A stretch of DNA of 64,000 bases, taken from Bog-756 sp963776225 (GTDB lineage: Bacteria > Actinomycetota > Acidimicrobiia > Acidimicrobiales > RAAP-2). Position 1 is the first letter of the stretch. The number at the start of each line of letters is the position of its first letter. The stretch is from assembly GCA_963776225.1 (NCBI GenBank), contig CAVZLL010000004.1, positions 124,001 through 188,000 on the forward strand, written 5' to 3'. Under the pieces are notes generated by a model. It saw only the letters and a program-made list of their open reading frames with translations, ran no database searches and was not told the DNA's origin. The position numbers and the translations under genes were made by a program. Shown here in pieces: positions 17,523-26,155 of the stretch.

Positions 17523-20444
17523 CTACCCGCGTGACCCGGACGCTTCGGCGACAGCGTTCGACGACCGGCCGCGGGCCGGGGCGCGGCGTCGGCGGGACGC
17601 CGTCACCCACTCCCCCACTCCCCACACCGCTCCGAGGAGCACCGTGAGCGCCGAGAGGGCGATCCCGACGATTGCGGGACGCGGACGGTACTGGAAGGTC
17701 ACCGACCAGGTTCCGGGCGACGGCAGCACGACCTGCTGGACGAGCCCGTCGCGCGACACGCCGATCCCCACCGACCGCCCGGTTGCCTCGTCGACTGCGG
17801 TCGCACCCCATCCGTCCGCGAAGGCGACACTCCGGTCGATGTCGACCGGGCCGGTGGCATGGACGACGATGCGCTGATCACCGTCGGGAGAGGGTGCTGC
17901 GGCCGTGACGGTCGTACCCGCGGGCGGCGCACCACCGCCGGGTCTCGAGGGCCAGGCCCATCCCTGGGTCCGGGTGTTGACGAAGACCCCGAAGGACCCG
18001 AAGTCCCCGCGGTAGGCCCAGTGCGGCCAGGTGGTGCCGTACTGCATCGGCCCGTCGAGCGTTGCCAGGCCGCCCTGGTCGGTCTCGACGGTGGGGATGC
18101 CGACGGTGATCGCGGTCGGCGACTGGTCCCGCACGACGAGACCGGCGGCACGCGTACTCCCCGGGATGCGGACGACGAGCTGCCCCGTCGAGTTGCCGAC
18201 CTCGGTCTGGTCACCGTTGACCGAGAGCCAGGTCACGCTCCCGGACGGCCCGACCAGGCCCACTCCCGGCTGCGGCGATCCCTTCCCCACCCCGACCGAG
18301 TCGGGGAACCGAAGGGATCGCAGGGTGAGCGCGCTGCCGAAGTACCAGCGGTGGGACTCCCCGGAACGGAGCGTGACCGGTCCGGTCGCGGCCTGTGGGA
18401 ACCCGTTGTAGGGGTTGGCGGGGTTCGGGTACGAGACCGCGGTCGTGGTGGGTCCGCCGGGGAGCGGGGTCATGAAGTAGCCGGGCAACGACAACAGGGT
18501 GCCGACGTCGAGCTGGTCCCACGCGGTGCCGGCCAAGGACGTCGGTGCCAGGTCCTCCTGGTAGTGGGCACCGGTGACCGCGGCGTAGGTCCGATCGGTC
18601 AGCGCGGTGTAGCCCTGGCCGCTGCCCAGGCGGTTGTACGTGTTGAGGTCGGTCTGGCCGAGCGCGAGCAGCTCGGCGTCGTTGAAGGTGTCCGGATCGT
18701 AGATCGCGAAGCGGGCGTGGCCGACCAGCGCGGTGAATTGTCGGGCCCGGGTGCCCCTGGCCGCGGCCAGGTCCTGGCTGGTGGGAAGCGCGATGAGGAA
18801 CGTGTTGAGGAAGAGCAGGTCGATCGCGAGGACGGCCGCGAGCGACCGGCGCAGCCCGCGCACGGAGAACCGGGCCTCCCAGAGTACGACCGCCGTCGCC
18901 GCGACGGCGATGGCGAGCCCGGCCGTCACCAGGAGCGAGTCGCGCAGGTGGGTCGAAGGGTCGATGGTGAACTGGACGCCCAGCGCGTTCTGGAACCGGA
19001 TACCGACCGTCCACACCAGGATGCAGATGAGGAGGATGACGGCGAGGGGGGTGCACGTTGCGATCAGCTCGGCGCGGTTGCCGCTGCTCCATCGCTGCCG
19101 CAGGGTGGGGGGACCCGGAAGGGCGAGGCGGTCGGGCCGGGCGAGGCGGTCGGGCCGGGCGAGGCGGTCGGGCCGGTCCAGCAGCAGCTGCACCCACCAG
19201 GCGGAGAGCACCGCCAGCGCGGTGTCCGCCAGGAGCAGGTTCCGGCTGAGCAGGCGTTCGCTCTTGACGATGGGCAGCACGAAGAGGAGGTGCCCGAACG
19301 GGGTGGCTCCCCCGATCGCCGAGAGCACCCCGAGGGCGAGCACCGCGTACCAGACCCACCAGTTCCTTGCCTCGGGACGCGAGCGCCACCGTCGCAGGCC
19401 CAGCGAGCAGGCGGCGATCAGCGCCAGGACGCCGACGTAGCTGGTGACCTCCTCCAGGTTGTAGTCGCCCGCGTAGTAGACGAGTCCGGGATGGTTGGTG
19501 CCGAGCAGGAACGGTGAGGCCACCAACGTCACCAGCCGGTAGGGCAGTGACCCGCTGGTGAAGAACCCGTAGCCGGCAGCCGCCCGCTGCGAGGTGGCCT
19601 CGAAGGCGAGCCCGGGGATCCACTGGGCCGCACCGAGCGCGAGGCCGATGCCGACGCCGCCCACGGTCTGCGCCAGCGAGCGTGCCGCCAGGTGCCGGCG
19701 GCCGTGCCGGAACGCCCCGACGGTGACCATCCTCCCGACCCAGTAGACGGCGACCAGGATGCCCCCGTCGATCACCGCCTCGACCCCGCCCGAGAGCAGG
19801 GCGAGACCGAGCGCGCCGCCCAGCAGGAGGACCCAACCGCGGGCCGGCCGGGGCACCCGGTCCGGGTCCGCCGCCGGACGGGTCAGCTGGTGGACGGCCA
19901 GCAGCATCCACGGCACCCACGCGGCGGCCTGGACCAGGTCGACGTGGACGATCTGCGAGGCCATGTACCCGGCGAAGGCGAAGGTGGCCGCCCCGAAGGT
20001 CGCCGCGGTCGGTTCGAGCGGCTGGCGGCGCAGGAACAGGTACATGCCGAGAACGGCGACGTCGTAGGCGACGGCCAGGTTGACGGTCCAGCCGGTGAAC
20101 AGGGGGACGACGGCGAGGAGCCACGTGGGCGGGTAGGCCGCGGCTGCATTGAAGCCGGCGAGGAGCGGGGTCCCGCTGAAGAGGTACGGGTCCCACAGCG
20201 GCCACACTCCCGAGCGCAGGTCGTGGCCGGCGAGCGCGCGGAGTGGCAGGTTCTGGATCGCGTTGTCGCCGTCGAGGAACACCCGGTCGAACGGCAGGGG
20301 TGCTGCGAGCACGGCGACGGGAAGCACCAGCAGGACGACCAGACCGGGATGGCTGCGCACCCACGCCGCTGCACGGCGGGAGAGGGGCTCCGCGACGACC
20401 GGCGCCTCGGCCGGTGGGACGGTCGTCTGATCGAGCCTGGTCAC
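17523..20444 (-). CDS. Large polytopic membrane protein, YfhO-like
   Basis: The 973-residue protein has about a dozen hydrophobic segments in its first 500 residues, then a long extracytoplasmic region, then one more membrane segment near the C-terminus and a basic tail. The start region (FLDGDNAIQNLPLRA and WPLWDPYLFSGTPLLAG) is typical of YfhO-type proteins linked to glycosylation of cell-envelope polymers. I chose the GTG at 20444, overlapping the stop of the upstream gene (GTGA). An 18-base in-frame repeat at about 19128-19176 encodes repeated RLARPD. Confidence 0.85.
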   Translation of the reverse strand: MTRLDQTTVPPAEAPVVAEPLSRRAAAWVRSHPGLVVLLVLPVAVLAAPLPFDRVFLDGDNAIQNLPLRALAGHDLRSGVWPLWDPYLFSGTPLLAGFNAAAAYPPTWLLAVVPLFTGWTVNLAVAYDVAVLGMYLFLRRQPLEPTAATFGAATFAFAGYMASQIVHVDLVQAAAWVPWMLLAVHQLTRPAADPDRVPRPARGWVLLLGGALGLALLSGGVEAVIDGGILVAVYWVGRMVTVGAFRHGRRHLAARSLAQTVGGVGIGLALGAAQWIPGLAFEATSQRAAAGYGFFTSGSLPYRLVTLVASPFLLGTNHPGLVYYAGDYNLEEVTSYVGVLALIAACSLGLRRWRSRPEARNWWVWYAVLALGVLSAIGGATPFGHLLFVLPIVKSERLLSRNLLLADTALAVLSAWWVQLLLDRPDRLARPDRLARPDRLALPGPPTLRQRWSSGNRAELIATCTPLAVILLICILVWTVGIRFQNALGVQFTIDPSTHLRDSLLVTAGLAIAVAATAVVLWEARFSVRGLRRSLAAVLAIDLLFLNTFLIALPTSQDLAAARGTRARQFTALVGHARFAIYDPDTFNDAELLALGQTDLNTYNRLGSGQGYTALTDRTYAAVTGAHYQEDLAPTSLAGTAWDQLDVGTLLSLPGYFMTPLPGGPTTTAVSYPNPANPYNGFPQAATGPVTLRSGESHRWYFGSALTLRSLRFPDSVGVGKGSPQPGVGLVGPSGSVTWLSVNGDQTEVGNSTGQLVVRIPGSTRAAGLVVRDQSPTAITVGIPTVETDQGGLATLDGPMQYGTTWPHWAYRGDFGSFGVFVNTRTQGWAWPSRPGGGAPPAGTTVTAAAPSPDGDQRIVVHATGPVDIDRSVAFADGWGATAVDEATGRSVGIGVSRDGLVQQVVLPSPGTWSVTFQYRPRPAIVGIALSALTVLLGAVWGVGEWVTASRRRRAPARGRSSNAVAEASGSRG

Positions 20445-21775
20445 CGGGTGGAGGACGCCGGCGTGACCGTGGAGGCGGCCTCCCGTACCCCGACCCCGTC
20501 GGTGCAACCGCTCACGCTCCCCGAGCCACCACGGTCCCGCCGGTCCGGGTCGTCCGGAGGGGAGCCGACCCCGAGCCGCAGACGCCGCACCATCCAGGCC
20601 GCGATGAGTCCGAAGACCACCAACCGGAACCCGGCCGTCGTCCACGCGGCGACCGGGTACGGGACGGGCGTGGACGGCACCCTGAGCACGAACTCGTACC
20701 AGTAGTCGTAGACGGAGAGCACCCCGAGGGCCACGCCGTAGCCGGCCGGTACCCCGACCAGACCGGCGGCGGCGAACACCCAGAGCACGTACTGGGGGTT
20801 CCAGACCTTGTTGACCCCCATCCAGACCACGATGGTGAGCGCCGAGGCCAGCGCGACCGCCGGGCCGTGCCGTGCGGGCTCGGTGCGCCAGACCATCCAC
20901 GCCCCGTAGGCCATCGTGGCGGCGACCAGGAGCAGCGAGACGTCGTTGACGACCGAGCCCGGGATGGCCGTCTCGCCGACGACCTTCGCCACCAGGCCCC
21001 AGAGCGAGTCCTTCTGCGGGCGCAGGCTGTTGAACCGGAAGAACCAGAGGGTATTGGTGCGGGCGACGAGAAGAAGGGGGGCCATCACCACGACGCTCAC
21101 CACCCCGAAGGGGACCAGCCAGCGCGCGAGGGGCCGCCAGGCGCCCCGGTGGGTACCGGTGCGCAACGTGCGGTGCATCCGTGCCCCCAGGGCGGCCACC
21201 GCGGCGGGTGCCACGACCACCGGGAAGAGCTTGAACCACGTGCCGAGCGCGGTGGCGACCCCGCTCGGGGCGACTCGCTCCTCGCCGAACCACACGACGG
21301 CGGCGACCAGGAAGAGGATGCCGATGAGGTCCCAGTTGACCGCCGAGTCGAGCAGCAGTGCCGGCGACGCGGCGATCCACCAGGCCGACGAGGGTCGCTG
21401 CCGCTGCAGGAGTGCGATCGAGCCGAAGGTCGCCGCGGCGACGAGCACGCCGGCGACCCCGAACCAGCTGGCGGGACCTCCCGGCAGCAGGCTCGGCAGC
21501 CACAGGGTGAAGCCGAGGAGGACCGGGTACTCGATGCGATCGTGCACGTAGGGCAGCGGGTGGATCACCTGGCCGCCCGCGGCGAGGTAGTGGACGAGGC
21601 TCAGTTTGAGGATGTCGGAGTAGAGGCTGTGGTCCAACGACCAGGTCTGGTACCGATCCCCGGGGTGGGCGTGCGAGAGGCCCCGCGACATCCAGAGGAA
21701 GTCGGCGAGGAGGAGCACGGCCGCCAGGCAATAGGGCGCCCAGCGGTTGGCTGTCCACCGGCCGCCCGCGCTCAT
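20441..21775 (-). CDS. Membrane glycosyltransferase, GT87/DUF2029-like
   Basis: The 444-residue protein has about ten transmembrane segments. The motif YSDILK near residue 53, followed by an IEYPVLLG segment, and the later VNKVWNPQYVLW segment, fit the polyprenyl-phosphate-mannose-dependent GT-C mannosyltransferases of actinobacteria. It would add sugars on the outer face of the membrane. The ATG overlaps the stop of the M50 peptidase gene (TGATG) and the stop overlaps the start of the YfhO-like gene, so the three are translated as a unit. Confidence 0.8.
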   Translation of the reverse strand: MSAGGRWTANRWAPYCLAAVLLLADFLWMSRGLSHAHPGDRYQTWSLDHSLYSDILKLSLVHYLAAGGQVIHPLPYVHDRIEYPVLLGFTLWLPSLLPGGPASWFGVAGVLVAAATFGSIALLQRQRPSSAWWIAASPALLLDSAVNWDLIGILFLVAAVVWFGEERVAPSGVATALGTWFKLFPVVVAPAAVAALGARMHRTLRTGTHRGAWRPLARWLVPFGVVSVVVMAPLLLVARTNTLWFFRFNSLRPQKDSLWGLVAKVVGETAIPGSVVNDVSLLLVAATMAYGAWMVWRTEPARHGPAVALASALTIVVWMGVNKVWNPQYVLWVFAAAGLVGVPAGYGVALGVLSVYDYWYEFVLRVPSTPVPYPVAAWTTAGFRLVVFGLIAAWMVRRLRLGVGSPPDDPDRRDRGGSGSVSGCTDGVGVREAASTVTPASSTR

Positions 21776-22545
21776 CACGCCAGCCGTGCCGACCACCAGT
21801 GGATGACGTGGTCGATCGCCTGGGTCCATGCGTTGTGGAAGATCAGGATCAGGATGAGCGGCAGGAACATGAGCAACGGCTGCAGGTTGTAGTACCCCGG
21901 CAGGAGCCGTGCCGGCAGGAGCCGTTCGAGGACGGCAGCACCGTCGAGCGGCGGGCAGGGGATGCAGTTGAAGAGGCCGAGCACGATGTTGGCGATCCCC
22001 CCGAGGAACAGGATCTGGCCGAGCAGGGTCGGTGGGTAGTACCCGACGGCGACGATCTGGCGGATCGGCGCCGGCGTGGTGGCCACGAAGAGCACGCCCA
22101 TGATCGCGGCCAGGACGAAATTGGTGAGCGGCCCGACCAGCGCGACCAGCACGACGTGGTTGCGCGGGCTGCGCAGGTTGCCGGGGTTGACCGGGACCGG
22201 CTTGGCCCAGCCGTAGGCACCCACGCCGGACAACGAGAGGATGGCGGGGACCAGGAGGGTGCCCACCGGATCGACGTGCCGGATCGGGTTGAGGGTGATC
22301 CTGCCGGCCCGGCGGGCGGTCGCGTCGCCGAAGGCCAGGGCCACCACCCCGTGGGAGATCTCGTGGAGGATGATCGACGGGATCAGGACCAGGAAGTAGA
22401 TGATCTCGTACCGCGTGATGCGGTGGGTGATGATCAGCGCGGCGAGGAGGACCACGGCGACCACCACGATGATGGTCGTCCGCTGGTCTGGTTGGAAGCG
22501 ACGGCGCCGCCACGCACTGGCGCCACCGGAGCCTCCGGAGTTCAC
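21775..22545 (-). CDS. Site-2 protease family membrane peptidase (M50)
   Basis: The 256-residue protein has about six transmembrane helices. The zinc motif HEISH lies near residue 64, and the second motif NCIPCPPLDG, with the third zinc ligand Asp, near residue 192. Family members cleave within the membrane. I chose the GTG at 22545, 13 bases after the end of the traR-like gene; the longer frame overlaps that gene. Basic residues and Gln before the first helix place the N-terminus in the cytoplasm. Confidence 0.88.
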   Translation of the reverse strand: MNSGGSGGASAWRRRRFQPDQRTTIIVVVAVVLLAALIITHRITRYEIIYFLVLIPSIILHEISHGVVALAFGDATARRAGRITLNPIRHVDPVGTLLVPAILSLSGVGAYGWAKPVPVNPGNLRSPRNHVVLVALVGPLTNFVLAAIMGVLFVATTPAPIRQIVAVGYYPPTLLGQILFLGGIANIVLGLFNCIPCPPLDGAAVLERLLPARLLPGYYNLQPLLMFLPLILILIFHNAWTQAIDHVIHWWSARLA

Positions 22546-22558
22546 CGCCCCGGGCCGC

Positions 22559-22933
22559 TCAGGACCGATTGGCGTGATCGATGCAGAACCGGGAGGCCGG
22601 CATGGCCTCGAGCCGGGCCGGTTGGATGGCGACACCGCACACCTCGCAGCGGCCGTAGGTACCGTTCTCGAGGCGGGCGAGGGCCTGGTCGATCTCGTCC
22701 AGGGACTCCTTGAGCTGCCCGGCCAAGGTCTCGGCCTCACCCCGTTCTGCGGTCACCTGGCTCGAATCGGCGAAGTTGGGGTCGTAGTCGAGCCCGCCCT
22801 TCTCGCCGAACCCCAGCTCGGAGAGCTCCGACTGCAGCTGCCGCTGCTCGATCTCGAGCAGTTGGCGGAAGTCGAGCTCCGCGGCATCCCCCGGGGCGTC
22901 GGTCGTGGCATTGGTGGGGGCATCGCTCGGCAC
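22559..22933 (-). CDS. DksA/TraR-type zinc-finger protein
   Basis: The 124-residue protein has the family layout: an acidic coiled coil (residues about 30-90) and a C-terminal zinc finger. The first pair is CEVC; the second is CIDH, so the fourth ligand is His rather than the usual Cys. DksA/TraR proteins bind RNA polymerase through the secondary channel. It starts with GTG at 22933, seven bases after a TAGGAT box whose first three bases are the xerD stop. Confidence 0.88.
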   Translation of the reverse strand: MPSDAPTNATTDAPGDAAELDFRQLLEIEQRQLQSELSELGFGEKGGLDYDPNFADSSQVTAERGEAETLAGQLKESLDEIDQALARLENGTYGRCEVCGVAIQPARLEAMPASRFCIDHANRS

Positions 22934-22940
22934 GGCAACG

Positions 22941-22946
22941 ATCCTA
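22941..22946 (-). promoter_or_regulatory. Probable leaderless -10 box for the traR-like gene, overlapping the xerD stop
   Basis: TAGGAT on the minus strand; its TAG (22944-22946) is the stop codon of xerD. The GTG of the next gene lies seven bases downstream. Confidence 0.6.
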
Positions 22947-23879
22947 CTTGGCCTGGCCCCCTCCGGCCCGCGGATGGGCGCGATCGTAGGCGGCACGCAG
23001 GTGATCCCGGCTGAGCCCGGTGTAGATCTGGGTCGTTGCGACCGAGACGTGGCCCAGGACCTCCTGAACGATGCGGATGTCGGCGCCGTGGGCCAGCATG
23101 TGGGTGGCACACGAGTGGCGCATCACGTGGGGGCTCACCAGGTCGCCGAGGCCGGTCCGGCGGGCCCTGGTCCGGACGACCGCCCAGGCTCCCTGGCGGG
23201 AGAGCCGTCCACCCCGCCGGTTGAGGAACACCGCCTCCGCGTCGCCGCGGCGGGCCCACCGTTCGGGCGCCATCCGAGGACGGCCGCCCGGACCGAGCCA
23301 GCGTTCGAGGGCGGCCCGGGCCGGTCCTCCGAGCGGCACCAGCCGTTCCTTGGCCCCCTTCCCGAACACCCGCAGCAGCCCGTCGTCGTCCTGGAGGTCC
23401 AGCAGCGAGAGCCCGACCACCTCGGAGATCCGCGCACCCGTGCCGTAGAGGACCTCGAGCAGCGCGAGGTCCCGCAGGTCGGCCGGCTCCTCACCGTCGA
23501 TCGAGGCGAGCAGCGCCTCGACCTGTGCCTCCTCGAGCGCCTTGGGCAGCCGCCTGGGCAACCTCGGCGAACGCACCTCGGCGGTCGGGTCCGCCGGGAG
23601 CACCCCCTCGTCGACCAGGAACCGGAACAGCCCGCGCAGGGCGGTGGTGGCCCGGGCCACCGAGGCGGGGTTCCTCCCGGCTTCCCGGAGCACGTCCAGG
23701 TACCGATCGAGTGTCTCCGGTCCGGCAGACAGCGGGTCGATGGCCTCGGCGTCGGTCCACCGCTCCCATGCGGCGAGGTCCCGCCGGTAGGCGAGGAGGG
23801 TGTTGCGCGACCTGCCCCTCTCCACGGCCAGCCAGGAGAGGTACTCCTCCGCTCCGCGAGAGAGGACGATCGTCGCCAA
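22944..23879 (-). CDS. xerD: Tyrosine recombinase XerD
   Basis: XerD resolves chromosome dimers at dif together with XerC. Catalytic residues are visible: Arg in GARISEVV, Lys in GKGAKER, HxxR in SPHVMRHSCATHML, His in LGHVSV, and the nucleophilic Tyr in TTQIYT near residue 289. The length of 311 residues is normal. It starts with TTG at 23879, 10 bases after the nudix stop. The neighbours (nudix, pyrG, recN) match its position in mycobacteria, which supports XerD rather than a phage integrase. Confidence 0.93.
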   Translation of the reverse strand: MATIVLSRGAEEYLSWLAVERGRSRNTLLAYRRDLAAWERWTDAEAIDPLSAGPETLDRYLDVLREAGRNPASVARATTALRGLFRFLVDEGVLPADPTAEVRSPRLPRRLPKALEEAQVEALLASIDGEEPADLRDLALLEVLYGTGARISEVVGLSLLDLQDDDGLLRVFGKGAKERLVPLGGPARAALERWLGPGGRPRMAPERWARRGDAEAVFLNRRGGRLSRQGAWAVVRTRARRTGLGDLVSPHVMRHSCATHMLAHGADIRIVQEVLGHVSVATTQIYTGLSRDHLRAAYDRAHPRAGGGQAK

Positions 23880-23889
23880 CGCCCCCCGC

Positions 23890-24477
23890 CTACCCGGTCC
23901 GTTCGAGCCGGCGTCTGGCCAGCGCCACGCCGAGGATGGTGGTCGCGTCGACGATCGTCCCGTCGTCTACCAGCCCGTCGAAGCGGTCGAGCGGGACCTC
24001 GAGGATGCGGAGGAACCGCTCCTCCGCTCCCTGCCGGGCGGTGGCCACCGGGCGGAGTCCGGTGGCCAGGTAGACCCGGGAGACCTCGTCGCAGAAGCCC
24101 GGCGTGATCACCGCCGCGGTGAGCAGGGTGAGTGCCCCTGCGGCGTAGCCCGCCTCCTCGACGAGCTCGCGGTCGGCGGTCGTCTCCGGGGGTTCGCCGT
24201 CCACGTCACAGGTTCCCGCCGGGATCTCGAGGACCCACCCGTCGACAGCCGGCCGGTACTGCTGCACGAGCACCACCCCGCGGTCGGCGGTGACCGCCAC
24301 GACCGCGACCGCACCCGGATGGCGGACGATGTCGCGTTCGAAGGGGACCCCGTCCGGATCGAGGAACCTCGCCCGCCGGACCGAGATGAACCGGCCCTGC
24401 AGGACGGTCTCCTCCCCCAACGCGGTGAACACGGGGAGGTCGCCGGGGCCCCCGGCCGCAGCGTCAGCCGACGGCAC
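23890..24477 (-). CDS. NUDIX hydrolase, ADP-ribose pyrophosphatase type
   Basis: The 195-residue protein contains the Nudix box as GTCDVDGEPPE followed by ADRELVEEAGY, near residues 88-112. The VLVQQYRPA segment upstream and the YLATGL segment downstream match ADP-ribose pyrophosphatases, which convert ADP-ribose to AMP and ribose-5-phosphate. The gene overlaps the end of pyrG by 14 bases and precedes xerD, as in M. tuberculosis. Confidence 0.9.
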   Translation of the reverse strand: MPSADAAAGGPGDLPVFTALGEETVLQGRFISVRRARFLDPDGVPFERDIVRHPGAVAVVAVTADRGVVLVQQYRPAVDGWVLEIPAGTCDVDGEPPETTADRELVEEAGYAAGALTLLTAAVITPGFCDEVSRVYLATGLRPVATARQGAEERFLRILEVPLDRFDGLVDDGTIVDATTILGVALARRRLERTG

Positions 24478-26143
24478 CGAGGTCGATCAGGCGCGGATCG
24501 CGTCCCTCCGCCCGGGCCAGCGCGGCGCCCACCAGCTCGCGGAAGAGCGGATGGGGCTGGTCGGGCCGGCTCTTGAACTCGGGATGGGCCTGGGTGCCCA
24601 CCCAGAACGGGTGGCCGGGGAGCTCGATGAACTCGACCAGCCGTCCGTCGGGTGACATGCCGGAGCAGACCAGGCCGGCCTCCTCGAGCCGCTCCCGGTA
24701 GCGCGGGTTGACCTCGTAGCGGTGACGGTGCCGTTCGGACACGACCACGTCGCCGTAGGCCTCTGCGACCCGGGAGCCGGGGAGGAGCCGCGCGTCGTAG
24801 GAGCCGAGGCGCATCGTGCCGCCCTTCTCGGAGACGTCGACCTGGTCGTCCATGAGGTCGATGACCGGGTGGCGGGTGGTCGAGTCGAACTCACGGGAGT
24901 TGGCCCCGGTGAGCCCGGCCACGGATCGGGCCACTTCGATGATCATCACCTGGAGGCCGAGGCAGAGACCCAGCAGGGGCAGCTCGTGCTCACGTGCGTA
25001 GCCGGCGGCGGCGATCTTCCCCTCGATCCCGCGCTCCCCGAACCCGCCCGGGATGACCAGCCCGTCGAAGCCGCGCAGCGCGTCGTGTTCGAGGAGATCG
25101 GGGACCGTGGCCGCTTGCACCCACTCGATCTCGACCTTGGCGCCGTGGTGGAACCCGGCGTGACGGAGCGACTCGACGACCGAGAGGTAGGCGTCGGGGA
25201 GGTCGACGTACTTGCCGATGATCCCGATGCGGACCGGACGCACCGCAGCGTCGACCTGGTCGACCAGGCACACCCATCCGCTCAGATCGATCGGGTGCTC
25301 GGCCAGGTCGAAATCGAGCAGGTCGAGCAGGTACGCGTCCAGACCCTCCTCGTGCAGGACGAGCGGGATCTGATAGATGTTGGCCGCGTCCACCGCCGAG
25401 ACCACCGCCTCGATCGGGACGTCGCACAACAGGGAGATCTTGCGCTTGAGGTCGTCCGAGATCATCCGGTCCGAGCGGCACACGATCACGTTGGGCTGGA
25501 TGCCCCGGCTGCGCAGCTCGGTGACCGAGTGCTGGGTCGGCTTGGTCTTCTGCTCTCCGGAGGGGCCGAGGTAGGGCACCAGGGTGAGATGGACGTAGGC
25601 CACGTTGTCGGGACCGACGTCGCGCCGGAACTGGCGGATGGCCTCGATGAAGGGGACGATCTCGATGTCCCCGACCGTTCCGCCGATCTCGACGATGACC
25701 ACGTCCGCCCCGGTCTCGCCGAGCTTGCGGATGTGGGTCTTGATCTCGTCGGTCACATGGGGGATGACCTGGACCGTCTTCCCCAGGTAGTCGCCGCGCC
25801 GCTCCTTGGCGATGACCGACGAGTAGATGCGACCGGTCGTCGCGTTCGAGCCCTTGTGCAGGTTCTCGTCGATGAACCGCTCGTAGTGGCCGAGGTCGAG
25901 GTCGGTCTCGCCGCCGTCCTCGGTCACGAAGACCTCACCGTGTTCGAAGGGGTTCATGGTCCCCGGGTCGACGTTGATGTACGGGTCCAGCTTGCACATC
26001 GTGACCTTGAGGCCCCGGCACTTGAGGAGCCGGCCGAGCGACGAGGCGGTGAGCCCCTTGCCGAGGGAGGAGGACACTCCACCGGTGAAGAAGATGTACT
26101 TCGTCCCGCTCTGCCGTACGGGCGGTCCGTCCACGTCGAGCAC
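24464..26143 (-). CDS. pyrG: CTP synthase
   Basis: PyrG aminates UTP to CTP using glutamine. The N-terminal synthetase domain has GGVSSSLGKGLTASSLG near residue 21. The C-terminal class I glutamine amidotransferase has the nucleophile in LLGLCLGLQ near residue 397 and the His-Glu pair in HPEF near residue 525. The length of 559 residues is normal. The GTG start lies six bases after a TAGCAT box that overlaps the recN stop codon. Confidence 0.97.
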   Translation of the reverse strand: MLDVDGPPVRQSGTKYIFFTGGVSSSLGKGLTASSLGRLLKCRGLKVTMCKLDPYINVDPGTMNPFEHGEVFVTEDGGETDLDLGHYERFIDENLHKGSNATTGRIYSSVIAKERRGDYLGKTVQVIPHVTDEIKTHIRKLGETGADVVIVEIGGTVGDIEIVPFIEAIRQFRRDVGPDNVAYVHLTLVPYLGPSGEQKTKPTQHSVTELRSRGIQPNVIVCRSDRMISDDLKRKISLLCDVPIEAVVSAVDAANIYQIPLVLHEEGLDAYLLDLLDFDLAEHPIDLSGWVCLVDQVDAAVRPVRIGIIGKYVDLPDAYLSVVESLRHAGFHHGAKVEIEWVQAATVPDLLEHDALRGFDGLVIPGGFGERGIEGKIAAAGYAREHELPLLGLCLGLQVMIIEVARSVAGLTGANSREFDSTTRHPVIDLMDDQVDVSEKGGTMRLGSYDARLLPGSRVAEAYGDVVVSERHRHRYEVNPRYRERLEEAGLVCSGMSPDGRLVEFIELPGHPFWVGTQAHPEFKSRPDQPHPLFRELVGAALARAEGRDPRLIDLGAVG

Positions 26144-26149
26144 CAGAAG

Positions 26150-26155
26150 ATGCTA
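26150..26155 (-). promoter_or_regulatory. Probable leaderless -10 box for pyrG, overlapping the recN stop
   Basis: TAGCAT on the minus strand; its TAG (26153-26155) is the recN stop codon. Six bases separate it from the pyrG GTG. No -35 match is evident. Confidence 0.6.

Noticed and set aside
20441..22513. A longer version of the GT87-like gene
   Set aside because: The extra N-terminus reads another frame of the M50 gene and is full of Arg and Pro; the ATG at 21775 gives a clean membrane protein.
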